A stretch of DNA of 64,000 nt from an uncultured Bacteroidales bacterium (GTDB taxonomy: Bacteria; Bacteroidota; Bacteroidia; Bacteroidales; Bacteroidaceae): positions 96,698-160,697 of the forward strand of contig CACWTR010000012.1 in assembly GCA_902763865.1 (NCBI GenBank). Direction: 5' to 3'. The notes under the pieces are model-generated. The model was not told the origin of the DNA and ran no database searches. It saw only the letters and a list, made by a program, of their open reading frames with translations. This document shows, one piece after another, positions 16,057-24,974 of this stretch; the stretch's first letter is position 1, and each line of letters begins with the position of its first letter. The position numbers were made by a program, and so were the translations under genes.

Positions 16057-18831
16057 CTAATACTGCACCTTCTTGGTCGTGCCGTCGGCATAGCGGACGA
16101 TGTTCACGCCGCGCTGCAGTCCGTTGCGTCGCTGTCCGTCGGGACCGTAAACGGCCACCGGCTCACCCTGCTCTCCGTCCTGCGGCAGCGAACCGATAAA
16201 TGTTGCCGTGCCGTCCTCATCGACGTAGGCCACACGAAGGCGAGGCGCGTTGTTGGGCGAGGAAGAAGGTCCGGTGATGTAGGCCGTGAAGGCATTGAGC
16301 TTGGCATTATCGCCGCTGCCCAGCATCAAACCGCCGTCAAGATAAGTTGTCTTATCTGTTCCTGTAAGCTGCGAATTGTTCACGATGCCGTACTTGCCGT
16401 CCATTGGGAAGTTGGGCTTGAAGTTCGACCACATCTTCCATCCGGCGTAGCCGCTGTAGCCCGTCGCTGGTTGAACCGAGGCAGCACTGGCTGTGGCAAC
16501 TGTTATGCCATTCGTCGTGTCTGTCCAAGTGGGGTCTTTCACCTCATAGCCGAGATGCAGCACGTATGGTTGGTTGGCCGTGATAGCTCCCCCCGTCACC
16601 TTCTGGAAGTAGAGCGTATAGCCGTCGGCCACGCTGTTGGTCACAGCCGAGAGCTGTGCCACCCAGTCCTCGTCGCTGTCATACGTCTCAGTACGCCCAG
16701 CCACAAGTTCCGACACATCCGTATCAAAAGGCAAAGCGATGGTCGAATAGCCAGCCTTGAGAGTACGGGAGAGGGTAATATCTCCTTTATATAGTCCTTC
16801 AATGTCATTACCTGGAGTCGTTCCAGGATTAAGTATCAAAGATTTTGGCTCAAAGATTGCTGTAAATTCAACTGGTGTAGGATTATTAATATCTTCTGAA
16901 TCATATGTATAGCCTTCCCATTTATCGCTGGCATTTACAGATGCCTGTGTACCATTGGGCCACTGCCATTCTACGAACCTATACCCATCACTTGCCTCTG
17001 CCCTCCAATAGGCATTATTGGTGGCTTCCAAATCCGTTGTGAGACCACTGTTTTTTGTGATACTGGTTTCTGTTGCAGCAGCACTGGAAACGAAGGATAC
17101 GTAGGCATTTCCACCTGTTGTGGCGTGAGCCTCAGCGCGAGTGTAATAAATCGTTTGAGTGGTACCCGTGACGGTTAGCGTGACATTGGCATTAGTGCCA
17201 TTGGGGTCGCTGATTGTTATGGTTCCATTGTTTACACCTGTTGTATTGTTTTGATATCGTACCGTAACGGTTTCTGTACCCATTAAATCACCACCAGTCG
17301 TGTTAAGAACAGAAGGAGAAACGGTAAAGTTGGAGTTATTACTGGTTATGCTTACATTATTTCCTGCATTACAATGTGAGACTGTAAAAGTCTGTGTAGC
17401 TACACTATTACCTTTAGTATTCGTACTAAAGTCTAATGATGTCTTATCGACAGTTAGATAACGTAATTCTGTGACAGTCAGATTTTTGATAAAAGCCCAG
17501 TAGTTACCTGTATATGCGACCTTCAATGCACGTGTGGTTGGCTTCAGTTGTTTATTGACAGTATTATCTTTTGAACTACTCTCCCACAAATTAGGGGAAC
17601 TATAAAATCCGTCTTCATCTATTTCCTGTACATAAAAGCCAATACCAGTTGGAGCAATACCCCCCACACTTGTAGTAAAAGTCAGTTTATCTGGGATACC
17701 TGAAAATTCAATAATAACATACTTTTCAGCAGAAATAAGATCATCCACGACATTGCTGTTACCACCAAGGCGAATACCTCCATCATACGCATTGCGGTTA
17801 TTACTATTCGTGCTTGTTACGAACAGATTATATTTAGTGGAATTATCTATGGTAAAAGGAACATGGTTCTGTGCTTCTTCCACGGTGAGGTTATAGCTTT
17901 CACTCTTAGCAAAGAAATTCGTGGTTTCTATTTGGCTAATGGTGATGGTCACACTTCCCGTCCCTCCAGGGAAATAAAGATTGCCACCAACATATTTTGC
18001 TATGTTTTCGTTGGTACTAGTTACAGAGGGACTCACTTCATCGTTAGTTGTTGAAAAGAATTCCCTATATGTGCGTTTGGCATAGGCCGTAGAGGGCATA
18101 TTCCACGTAAAGGTTGGATTGGCCTTGTTGATTGTGCCCGTTCCTGAGAGCGAAATAGTAATAGTAGTGCTACCGAGTTTCAACGTTGCCGTTCCGCTAT
18201 AGTTCTTGGCCTCGGTGGGCGTGAAGCTGTAAGTTACAGTGACCTTTCCTGTTGCGGCAGTGATTTTTGTGTCACTGATATTCGTTACGGTAAAACCTGG
18301 GCTTGTAGTCGTGGCGGAAAAGGTTTGGGGATTGAAGCCATTGCTGTAAGTTACTTCTGCTGTTTCTGACTGAGTCTTGTTTAATTTCACTTCACCAAAA
18401 GAAACATTCGAAGCAGAAAGAGTTGTAGCACGGGTAACTTTGACATTACTGAAATACCTTGTACCTGCAAGGTTGCCTTTAAAACGTATGGCGGTAACAT
18501 CTGCATCTATACTATGATCAAAAGGTTTATTAGAGGTGGAGAGCGATGAGGTAGTCATAATTGGATCAGATGACCATGAACCGTTCTTTTTGACATATAC
18601 TTGAATATTACCACCTGTTATACCGGTTTTTTTTCTTGCAGAAAAATACAAATGCGCTCCTGTACCTGACAAGGAATAATCTATATTTCCATATCCGGAT
18701 GCACCATCGTTATCGGAATCTGTATCAGTCTCAAGTAAATAAATTGGAGTCTGAGCCTGTCCCCACGCCTCTCCGCTCCACGCGAGGGCGCAGATGAGAC
18801 ACATTATTATATATAGTAGCTTTTGCTTCAT
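16057..18831 (-). CDS. Large secreted surface protein with Ig-like repeats
   Basis: A 924-residue exported protein with signal peptide (LLYIIMCLICALAWSGEAWG). Residues about 135-235 and following contain repeated Ig/ASH-like sandwiches (VSFGEVKLNKTQSETAEVTY, FTPTEAKNYSGTATLKLG, LDFSTNTKGNSVATQTF), as in choice-of-anchor proteins. A beta-rich region near residues 690-880 and the tail VYGPDGQRRNGLQRGVNIVRYADGTTKKV resemble sorting tails of this genome in altered form. The central third is clearly more AT-rich than neighbouring genes, hinting at transfer or diversification. Its 5' leader contains the left 9-bp CTAGA array. Role as adhesin or matrix protein is a guess. Confidence 0.7.
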   Translation of the reverse strand: MKQKLLYIIMCLICALAWSGEAWGQAQTPIYLLETDTDSDNDGASGYGNIDYSLSGTGAHLYFSARKKTGITGGNIQVYVKKNGSWSSDPIMTTSSLSTSNKPFDHSIDADVTAIRFKGNLAGTRYFSNVKVTRATTLSASNVSFGEVKLNKTQSETAEVTYSNGFNPQTFSATTTSPGFTVTNISDTKITAATGKVTVTYSFTPTEAKNYSGTATLKLGSTTITISLSGTGTINKANPTFTWNMPSTAYAKRTYREFFSTTNDEVSPSVTSTNENIAKYVGGNLYFPGGTGSVTITISQIETTNFFAKSESYNLTVEEAQNHVPFTIDNSTKYNLFVTSTNSNNRNAYDGGIRLGGNSNVVDDLISAEKYVIIEFSGIPDKLTFTTSVGGIAPTGIGFYVQEIDEDGFYSSPNLWESSSKDNTVNKQLKPTTRALKVAYTGNYWAFIKNLTVTELRYLTVDKTSLDFSTNTKGNSVATQTFTVSHCNAGNNVSITSNNSNFTVSPSVLNTTGGDLMGTETVTVRYQNNTTGVNNGTITISDPNGTNANVTLTVTGTTQTIYYTRAEAHATTGGNAYVSFVSSAAATETSITKNSGLTTDLEATNNAYWRAEASDGYRFVEWQWPNGTQASVNASDKWEGYTYDSEDINNPTPVEFTAIFEPKSLILNPGTTPGNDIEGLYKGDITLSRTLKAGYSTIALPFDTDVSELVAGRTETYDSDEDWVAQLSAVTNSVADGYTLYFQKVTGGAITANQPYVLHLGYEVKDPTWTDTTNGITVATASAASVQPATGYSGYAGWKMWSNFKPNFPMDGKYGIVNNSQLTGTDKTTYLDGGLMLGSGDNAKLNAFTAYITGPSSSPNNAPRLRVAYVDEDGTATFIGSLPQDGEQGEPVAVYGPDGQRRNGLQRGVNIVRYADGTTKKVQY

Positions 18832-18854
18832 TCTTCTTCTTCTTTTTATAGAGG

Positions 18855-18935
18855 CTAGATTTCCTAGATAGACTAGATTGTCTGGAGGGACTAGATTGTC
18901 TAGATAGACTAGACTGTCTAGGCTGTCTAGGAGAG
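18855..18935 (+). repeat. Left 9-bp CTAGA-type tandem array, nine units
   Basis: Nine contiguous 9-bp units begin at 18855, 18864, 18873, 18882, 18891, 18900, 18909, 18918 and 18927. All start with CTAG except the fourth (CTGG). Typical units are CTAGATTGT and CTAGATAGA. The array ends 1 bp before the stop codon of the four-helix-bundle gene. Confidence 0.92.
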
Positions 18936-18936
18936 C

Positions 18937-19617
18937 CTATGGCTTTTGGGGGGTCTTGTAATTCCTCCTATACCATTCTTGCCATTTTGCAAGCTCGTCT
19001 TCCAGCTCGGCGACGCGGGCTTTCAGGGCCGATATCTCTTGCTTTTGGGCTGCAGTTTCTTCGTTCTGCGTCTGGCGGCGGCCCAGGCGGGCGGCGGTCA
19101 TGCGCTCTTTGATGCCTCCCTCTTCCACGAAGTTGTGTTCGAGGTTGGCTAAATGTCTTGTCATCATCTTGTCCGCAAAGTGGCACAGGGTGAGGGCCAT
19201 GTTGGCCAGCTCTTCGTCAGTCATCGAGGTGAAATATCCTTCATAGTCCTTCACCAGATTGCGGTTGCGACAGAAGTCCACCAGGGCTGTATAGCGCGGA
19301 TGCGTTGTTTGCCATTGCTGGAGGTGACGCGTAGAGAGGTACTGCTCGTAGTCGTGCTGCAGTTCCTGCAGGCTGGCACGAGCCACATTCATCAGTTTCA
19401 CCTCGGTTTCGGTGCTGGTGACACCAGCCTCCGAGCCTTCGATGATGTTCTGCGTACATGACCGTGCCGCCTGCACCATCTGGTCGATGGTGCGGTCCCC
19501 CTTCTGGAGGAAGCGTTTCTGGAAGGCGTAGGTCAGCTGGTAGAGCGTCTCCGCCTTTTGGTAGAAGTGGAGCGCTTGCCAATTGGCAGCCTTGCGTAGA
19601 AAATGGTACTCGGTCAT
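18937..19617 (-). CDS. Four-helix-bundle protein with C-terminal 'suffix' domain
   Basis: A 226-residue cytoplasmic protein. Residues about 15-125 match the S23/IVP four-helix bundle family (IDQMVQAARSCTQNIIEGSEAG, ETEVKLMNVARASLQELQHDY), related to proteins encoded in 23S rRNA intervening sequences and to the Avd accessory proteins of diversity-generating retroelements. Residues about 125-226 correspond to the four-helix-bundle suffix type and end in a coiled coil (ISALKARVAELEDELAKW). There is no signal peptide. The gene is bracketed by two 9-bp CTAGA arrays within about 10 bp of its ends, which suggests a self-contained cassette. No reverse transcriptase or rRNA is nearby. Molecular function is unknown. 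Confidence 0.85.
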   Translation of the reverse strand: MTEYHFLRKAANWQALHFYQKAETLYQLTYAFQKRFLQKGDRTIDQMVQAARSCTQNIIEGSEAGVTSTETEVKLMNVARASLQELQHDYEQYLSTRHLQQWQTTHPRYTALVDFCRNRNLVKDYEGYFTSMTDEELANMALTLCHFADKMMTRHLANLEHNFVEEGGIKERMTAARLGRRQTQNEETAAQKQEISALKARVAELEDELAKWQEWYRRNYKTPQKP

Positions 19618-19629
19618 GTGCTTTCTTTT

Positions 19630-19701
19630 CTAGATTTTCTAGATTGACTAGAGAGACTAGACTGACTAGAGAGACTAGACTGACTAGTTCTTCTGGTTTT
19701 T
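19630..19701 (+). repeat. Right 9-bp CTAGA-type tandem array, eight units
   Basis: Units begin at 19630, 19639, 19648, 19657, 19666, 19675, 19684 and (degenerate CTGG) 19693, all in strict 9-bp register. Typical units are CTAGAGAGA and CTAGACTGA. The array fills the space between the four-helix-bundle start codon and the stop codon of the last DUF4493 gene and has the same orientation as the left array. Confidence 0.92.
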
Positions 19702-20479
19702 AGTCGAATTCCCCGGTGTGGGTTCCTTCGATGAGGGGGATGATCTCGCCTGTGGCGGGGTTGGCCGTGAGGGAGATTACATGGTGTTTGCCGGCAGTGA
19801 GCGTGACGGTGCCCGATGCGGAGCTGATGTCCGTGACGTGGCTGCCTTGCTTGGCTGCTGCCGTGACGGTGTAGTCGATGGTGCCTGCGGGGAAGAAGGC
19901 TTCCGCCTCGCAACCCGTGGCGTTGCCGAGGTCGATGGAACGACCGCCGGCTGTCAGCTTCACGCGCACATCGGTGTATCTTGTGGAGAAGCTTTCAGCC
20001 TGCTCCAGCGTCACGCGGGCATTCTTGGGGGCTCCCATGCTGATGCTGATATTGGCTGTCTCGCCAACGCCGAAGTGGAAAGAGCTGGACTCCTCTTCGT
20101 AATATGCGCATCCTTTGCCCGCAAGGGAGGCAACTTGATTTGAGGCCGTCAGCTTGTAGGTGCCGGCATCAAAGTAACCCACAGCAATGGGGTTGTTGCT
20201 CTCGTCGGTCGAAGCGGTGAACTCTATAATCTCATTGTTGACATCAACATTCTCATCGGTCTTACCATTTAGGGTGAAGACATAACCCGAGAAGTCACTG
20301 AGAGTCTGCGTGGCACGCGTCTCCGCATCCACATAGACATCGATGTCAGAGAGATTGAGCACAATACGTCCCTTGACACTCTGCTCATCCGGGAGCTGAA
20401 TGTCTTCCTGTTGGCATCCTGCCGCTGCAAAGAGCAGCGCCAGGAGCCAGAGAATTGTCTTGGGAGTATTATGGAGCAT
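19700..20479 (-). CDS. DUF4493-like surface lipoprotein (operon gene 12)
   Basis: A 259-residue lipoprotein with lipobox AAAGC (Cys22) followed by QQED, an acidic surface-export-type signal. The TRA motif is at Arg55 (DAETRATQTL). The DUF4493-type features are a strand ending in FTLNGKT, AVGYFDAGTYKLTASN, a structural strand ISISMGAPKNARVTL and a C-terminal HHVISLTANPATGE. It begins 9 bp after the stop of gene 11 and is the last lipoprotein of the operon. It is probably a fibre subunit or cap; no enzyme motif is seen. Confidence 0.75.
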   Translation of the reverse strand: MLHNTPKTILWLLALLFAAAGCQQEDIQLPDEQSVKGRIVLNLSDIDVYVDAETRATQTLSDFSGYVFTLNGKTDENVDVNNEIIEFTASTDESNNPIAVGYFDAGTYKLTASNQVASLAGKGCAYYEEESSSFHFGVGETANISISMGAPKNARVTLEQAESFSTRYTDVRVKLTAGGRSIDLGNATGCEAEAFFPAGTIDYTVTAAAKQGSHVTDISSASGTVTLTAGKHHVISLTANPATGEIIPLIEGTHTGEFD

Positions 20480-20488
20480 AGATACTAA

Positions 20489-21370
20489 TTATAATATTTC
20501 GTCACCTGTTGCAGCATCAAACTCAATTGTGGTTACGTCCGTACTTTTATTATGAGTGAAGTCCTCTGTGGTAATTTTTAAAGAGATTGTACCATTTTCA
20601 TTCGACTTTATTGCAAGTTTCTTCCAAACACCTTTTTCACCGATAGCCAATGACTTTGAAGCGGTTTCGCCAGTATTGCCATTAATTGAATAGGAAATGG
20701 TATATGACAGTGATTGTGGAGCCTCGCTTGTTGAAGGAACAAAATAGGCATCCTCATAAGTCTCAAATTTTTTAGTACTAGCTTTCCATGTGAAAGTAAG
20801 TGCACGAGGAGCTGTTACCTTCACAGAAAGTGCCGTACCCCCGAATTCAGAAGCATAGAAAGAAACCTTTGCATTATCAGGTGTGTAACAAGGAACAACT
20901 ACATTTTGGGTTGTTTGTCCGGCTGTGACCGTTATACCTTCGACATTGCCTGTCCAGTAAGCATCTCCATAGCCGCCATTCGCAGCCATCCAGCCATCTT
21001 CGCCATCCTGGCCATTATAGTTCTGTACAAAAATCTTGTATCCAGTAGTCTTGTCTTCTTTAAAACCAGTCTTCGCAAAATCACCTGCGTTGTCTGTTCC
21101 AATCTTTTTGAAATTGCCTCCTGTTCCATATGCCTGTTCGCCGTTGCCGTTTGCTGCAATTACCTTTGCCCACCAATTACTAAGGTTATCGCCTGTATAT
21201 TCGGCACGAGTCGCCACAGCATCATCTGTCGTAGCATTCAGGCTAATGTAGCCATAACCTTCACTTTCTGACTTTGCCTGAGCCGGGGTCAGGTCCATCT
21301 CTCTCTCATTGCATGACGTAACACTCATCAGTGCCATTGCAGCCATTGCATACATGAAAATGTGCTTCAT
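20489..21370 (-). CDS. DUF4493-like surface lipoprotein (operon gene 11)
   Basis: A 293-residue lipoprotein, lipobox VTSC (Cys20) then NEREMD. TRA motif at Arg55 (AVATRAEYTG). The body shows the sandwich pattern VTAGQTTQNVVVPCYTPDNAKVSF and ends with ITTEDFTHN, which is also found as ITTEDFTEG at the end of gene 10, so genes 10 and 11 share a C-terminal strand. Base composition is noticeably more AT-rich than genes 1-10, suggesting a separately acquired or faster-changing subunit. It lies 43 bp downstream of gene 10. Confidence 0.75.
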   Translation of the reverse strand: MKHIFMYAMAAMALMSVTSCNEREMDLTPAQAKSESEGYGYISLNATTDDAVATRAEYTGDNLSNWWAKVIAANGNGEQAYGTGGNFKKIGTDNAGDFAKTGFKEDKTTGYKIFVQNYNGQDGEDGWMAANGGYGDAYWTGNVEGITVTAGQTTQNVVVPCYTPDNAKVSFYASEFGGTALSVKVTAPRALTFTWKASTKKFETYEDAYFVPSTSEAPQSLSYTISYSINGNTGETASKSLAIGEKGVWKKLAIKSNENGTISLKITTEDFTHNKSTDVTTIEFDAATGDEIL

Positions 21371-21413
21371 AATCCAAAATGTTTATTAGTTGTTGTTTAT
21401 TTCTTTTCTCTTT

Positions 21414-22214
21414 TTATTCAATGATTACTTCTTCTGATTCTCCTTCTGTGAAGTCCTCGGTGGTGATGATGACGTCCATCGTACCTGTTGCGGGCATTCC
21501 CTTCCGGACGTTGAGCCTGAAGGTGCGACAAGGCTGGAGGATGATGTCGCGCTCGATGTGGAGTGTGCCGTCCCATCCTGCCGAGGCATTGATGAGGAGA
21601 TGAATGCTGCGGGTGGTTCCCTCGGGGACGTTGTAGTAGGCCATGCGGTCGGTGGTGGTGGCATCGAAGCGCAGGGTGCGGCTGTCGTCGGTCGTGACGG
21701 AGTAGCCATGCGTGAAGTAGGATGAGAAGGACTCGTCGAAGTGGACACACAGGCCGGCATTAGCCATGTGGCAATCTACGCTGACGGGGGTGTCCTGGTC
21801 CTTCTTGATGCTGAAGCTTGGCGAACAGCCCCAGTAGCGACGCTGTCCCCATCCGTTGTTTGCTGCCTCTGCCTGTGCCTCTGTGCAGTTCTCGGCACTC
21901 ACCATGTAGTCATCGCCCACGGGCTGTGTGCGGTCTGCCAGCGTGATGTCGGCATAGGTCAGGTTGCTCCATATTGGCTCGCCTTTCTGTGTCAGGCTGA
22001 CGGAGAACATCTTCTGCTCTTCGTCGGTAAGGTCGCGACCGGCACGTGTCTCAACCACTACGGCCAGGCTGTCGGTGGATAGCCCTAAGGTGAACGATCC
22101 GCGCGAGTTGTCGGGCTGTAGATTGCCGAGTCCGAGGTCATCGAGCTCAGTCACACAACCCGTCAGCAGACAGACGAGCATGAAGGACAGAATATGGATG
22201 AGGTTATGCTTCAT
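21414..22214 (-). CDS. DUF4493-like surface lipoprotein (operon gene 10)
   Basis: A 266-residue lipoprotein, lipobox LLTGC (Cys20) then VTELDD. TRA motif at Arg57 (VVVETRAGRD). Residues 110-165 (NNGWGQRRYWG, DTPVSVDCHMANAGLCVHFDESFSSYFT) are a clear paralogue of the same region of gene 8, pointing to duplication inside the operon. It starts at the overlapping TAATG of gene 9, so its translation is probably coupled. Probable fibre subunit. Confidence 0.8.
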   Translation of the reverse strand: MKHNLIHILSFMLVCLLTGCVTELDDLGLGNLQPDNSRGSFTLGLSTDSLAVVVETRAGRDLTDEEQKMFSVSLTQKGEPIWSNLTYADITLADRTQPVGDDYMVSAENCTEAQAEAANNGWGQRRYWGCSPSFSIKKDQDTPVSVDCHMANAGLCVHFDESFSSYFTHGYSVTTDDSRTLRFDATTTDRMAYYNVPEGTTRSIHLLINASAGWDGTLHIERDIILQPCRTFRLNVRKGMPATGTMDVIITTEDFTEGESEEVIIE

Positions 22215-24079
22215 TATTTCTTTCCGTAGCTGAAGTTAAGTTTATACACCTTGGTATGGGTAGCTCCCGAGCCGTAGCTGCCTTCGCAGGTGACGGAGGT
22301 GACATTCTCGTTGAGGGTAAACTGTTCGATTCCTGTGTTGTGAACGTCATTACCATACTTGGTGTCATTACAATACACCACCTGCTGGCTGCCCATCTTC
22401 ACGTTGGCTGTGGTGTTGACTGCGGCACGGTGGAGGGCTATGTCATAGTCCAAGGCTACGAATGTGCCCTGCGGAATGTTGAACCACGAGGCGTTCTTGA
22501 TGCGATGTGGCTGCGAGAGGGAGTAGTTGCCGAGGCGCACGTGGTCGCCGTTGAAGTCGGTGGTGCCGGCGTCGTTGCTCCATCCTGTTGCCTGAGTAGG
22601 CGGCTGGAAGTTGGCTGGCAGGCCTGTGATGCGTACCTGCTTGCTGGCCGATACCTGCGTGCCTGCGAAGTTGGCCGTGACGGAGAAGGCATATAGGCTG
22701 CCGCTGACCGGCACACCTGTGTAGTTGCCCCACGAGGGAGTGTTAGTGCCCTCCGTAGTTGTTGCTGTCTGACCGTTCATCGTGCGCCGGAATGTCCTGG
22801 TGTAGTTCGCGTTCTTCATAAGTGCGGGAGCCACGGACAGTTTGGCCGAGGGGCTATAGACCGTCAGGCGGTCACACTTGTTGGCAGAGGTCACATCGCC
22901 TTGCTCGTACTTAGTATGGGCTGTATAGCAGTCCACGGTCAGCGTGAGCGTCGGAGCCGGAACGGTCAGGGCGGGAAGTGTCTTCGTTATCTCGCGGTTG
23001 TTGCTGGTTGTGTATTTGCATTCGACCGTGTAGGTTCCGGCAGGGATGTAGGGCCACGAAGCGTCCGTCTCGTCGGATGTACGGCTGTCGCCTGTCACCT
23101 CTATTGTGCGGATGAGAGTACCGGAGCTGTTCTTGACCGTTACCGTCCAAGACTGTCCTTCGATGGGTGCGCCGGCTACTGTGAGCGCGGTGCCTTGCAA
23201 GATGTTGTCAGCATCATAGACGTGTTGGCAATCCGTGACGGACGTAGTGTTTACGAGGTCGATGCTGCCAAGGGAATAGATGTGTCCCGCTTCCCCTCCG
23301 AATTGGGTAGATGAAGCCAGATGGTAGGTTTTGCCGTCGGAGGTGTGCATCGCCATTGAGAAGCCATTGAGCCGGACGGGAGCCGTCAGGATATGGTATG
23401 TGCCAGCGGCAAAGGTGGCGGTGCGTCGGGGAGGCAGGACGGTGATGACCTTGCTTTCCGATGAGGCGATGCCGACGACGGGCGATGCTCCCGAATAGTC
23501 GATGCTGAGCTTGCCTGCTACTGCTGTCTGAGCAGTGAAGTCGATGCTTGTCACCTTGTCGGCTGCATAGGCCGGCACCGTGAAGCGGAGCAGTTGGCAG
23601 ACGTTGCGGAAGGTGACGTTGGAGGGGCTGCCGTCGATGTTGCGAGCTCCTTTTGCCACGGAGATGTTCATTCCGGCGGGGAAGCCGTCGGGCACGACGT
23701 ATTGCTCTGCGGGCAGCGTGGCGGCAAGCTGGGCAAGGGAATTCCCCGTCTCTGCTGCCAGGTCATAAGGATAGATGGCAGCGAAGGGTTCGCTCTTGGC
23801 CGTCACCTTGCCCACGAACTTCGTGCGTCCGTCGGTGTTTATGCTTGTGAAGCGATGCTTGGAAGCCTGGAAGTCGAAGACAGCCACCTCGTCGCCTTCG
23901 GACCATTCGACGGATGTTCCCTCCAGCGACGTGCGTGTTGCAGCTTCGGGCTGAGCCTCGATGGTCAGCGGCACGAGTTGATGTGCTTCGTTGTCGTCGA
24001 AGGCGGTGTCGGTGCAGGCAGTCATGAGGCATGCCGCGATACACATTATTATATATATATATGTCTTGCCTTTAGTCAT
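22214..24079 (-). CDS. Fimbrillin-like lipoprotein with extra C-terminal domains (operon gene 9)
   Basis: A 621-residue lipoprotein, lipobox LMTAC (Cys22) then TDTAFDD. Unlike its neighbours the N-terminal half (residues 35-270) is of the fimbrillin/Mfa-like type: the motif ATRTSLEG (Arg49) is followed by VEWSEGDEVAVFD, FVGKV and AIYPYD. Residues about 285-621 match the C-terminal half of gene 6 (YTAHTKYEQGDVTSANKCDRL-type segment, RITGLPANF, VRLGNYS), so a shared adhesin-like module is fused to two different N-terminal domains. The start overlaps gene 8 by 8 bp. Length suggests a tip or cap rather than a major subunit; this is inferred. Confidence 0.8.
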   Translation of the reverse strand: MTKGKTYIYIIMCIAACLMTACTDTAFDDNEAHQLVPLTIEAQPEAATRTSLEGTSVEWSEGDEVAVFDFQASKHRFTSINTDGRTKFVGKVTAKSEPFAAIYPYDLAAETGNSLAQLAATLPAEQYVVPDGFPAGMNISVAKGARNIDGSPSNVTFRNVCQLLRFTVPAYAADKVTSIDFTAQTAVAGKLSIDYSGASPVVGIASSESKVITVLPPRRTATFAAGTYHILTAPVRLNGFSMAMHTSDGKTYHLASSTQFGGEAGHIYSLGSIDLVNTTSVTDCQHVYDADNILQGTALTVAGAPIEGQSWTVTVKNSSGTLIRTIEVTGDSRTSDETDASWPYIPAGTYTVECKYTTSNNREITKTLPALTVPAPTLTLTVDCYTAHTKYEQGDVTSANKCDRLTVYSPSAKLSVAPALMKNANYTRTFRRTMNGQTATTTEGTNTPSWGNYTGVPVSGSLYAFSVTANFAGTQVSASKQVRITGLPANFQPPTQATGWSNDAGTTDFNGDHVRLGNYSLSQPHRIKNASWFNIPQGTFVALDYDIALHRAAVNTTANVKMGSQQVVYCNDTKYGNDVHNTGIEQFTLNENVTSVTCEGSYGSGATHTKVYKLNFSYGKK

Positions 24080-24974
24080 AGTTGTTGATGTCTATGTTGG
24101 CATCATCCACGGAGTAGCCGTCGTGGGTGCTGCCCATGTCGGTGTCGCCCTGGTCGGTCTTGATGTCGTTGTCGGTGATGTAGAGGTCATCGTCAACCAG
24201 CAGTTCTTCTTCGTCGATGGTGATGTTGAAGCTGAAGGTTGACATCTCGTAGTTGATGGTCAGGCGCTCTATGGCCGCCTTCGTGAGCGTGATGACAATG
24301 TCGCGGTCGAGCGTCTTGCGCGGACTCTCGGCGTGTATGTTGTAGGTGATGGTGCGTGTGCCGTCCTCGCCCACATTGAAGTAGGCCACTTGGCTGTCCT
24401 GCGTGATGTTGCCGTCGGCAGAGAGACCACCGGTGTAGCGGTCGAACACGATGTTGCGGCTGCCTTCAGTAATGCTGACCCTGAACGCGCCGGTGAAGTA
24501 GGTGGAGACCGTCTGGTCGAAGACGACGGCGATGCCCGCATTGGCTACGGAGCAGTTGACGGACACGGGTGTCGTTTGTCCGGCCTTGACCGCAAACGGT
24601 GCGGAGGTGCCGGCATAGCGTCGCTCGCCCCAGCCGTCGTTGCTGGACTCGGCAGTAGCTTCGCTGCAGCTCTCGGCGGCAACCTTGTAGCCATAGCCGG
24701 CAGAGAGACGTGTGTTCATGTTCTTGAGGAGTGCCGTTTCGCGATAGATGTCGCTGCCCTTGTAGATGGTGATGAGGAAGTTGTCGGCCTGCTCCTTGCT
24801 GATGGTCGTGGTGGTGGCACGTGTCTTCCTTTCGCCGGTGAGTGTCAGCTCGATGCTGCCCATCTGTTCCTCTTCCTCAGCGGGCACGCCGTGACTCGGG
24901 GACAAATCCATCTCCTTCTCCGAACAGGAGACGAGCAGCAGGATGTGACAGAATATGAAGAGGTACTTTCTCAT
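24072..24974 (-). CDS. DUF4493 surface lipoprotein (operon gene 8)
   Basis: A 300-residue lipoprotein, lipobox LLVSC (Cys17) then SEKEMD. TRA motif at Arg52 (ERKTRATTTT). The DUF4493 body includes FLITIYKGSDIYRE, NDGWGERRYAG and VNCSVANAGIAVVFDQTVSTYF, paralogous to gene 10. The C-terminal 60 residues are very acidic (VDDDLYITDNDIKTDQGDTD), an unusual tail that may bind calcium or act as an exposed linker. Start and the stop of gene 7 overlap as TAATG, indicating coupled translation. Confidence 0.82.
   Translation of the reverse strand: MRKYLFIFCHILLLVSCSEKEMDLSPSHGVPAEEEEQMGSIELTLTGERKTRATTTTISKEQADNFLITIYKGSDIYRETALLKNMNTRLSAGYGYKVAAESCSEATAESSNDGWGERRYAGTSAPFAVKAGQTTPVSVNCSVANAGIAVVFDQTVSTYFTGAFRVSITEGSRNIVFDRYTGGLSADGNITQDSQVAYFNVGEDGTRTITYNIHAESPRKTLDRDIVITLTKAAIERLTINYEMSTFSFNITIDEEELLVDDDLYITDNDIKTDQGDTDMGSTHDGYSVDDANIDINNYD

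Noticed and set aside
18937-19617. Diversity-generating retroelement
   Set aside because: The four-helix-bundle protein recalls Avd, but no reverse transcriptase or template/variable repeat pair with adenine-biased differences was seen in the window.
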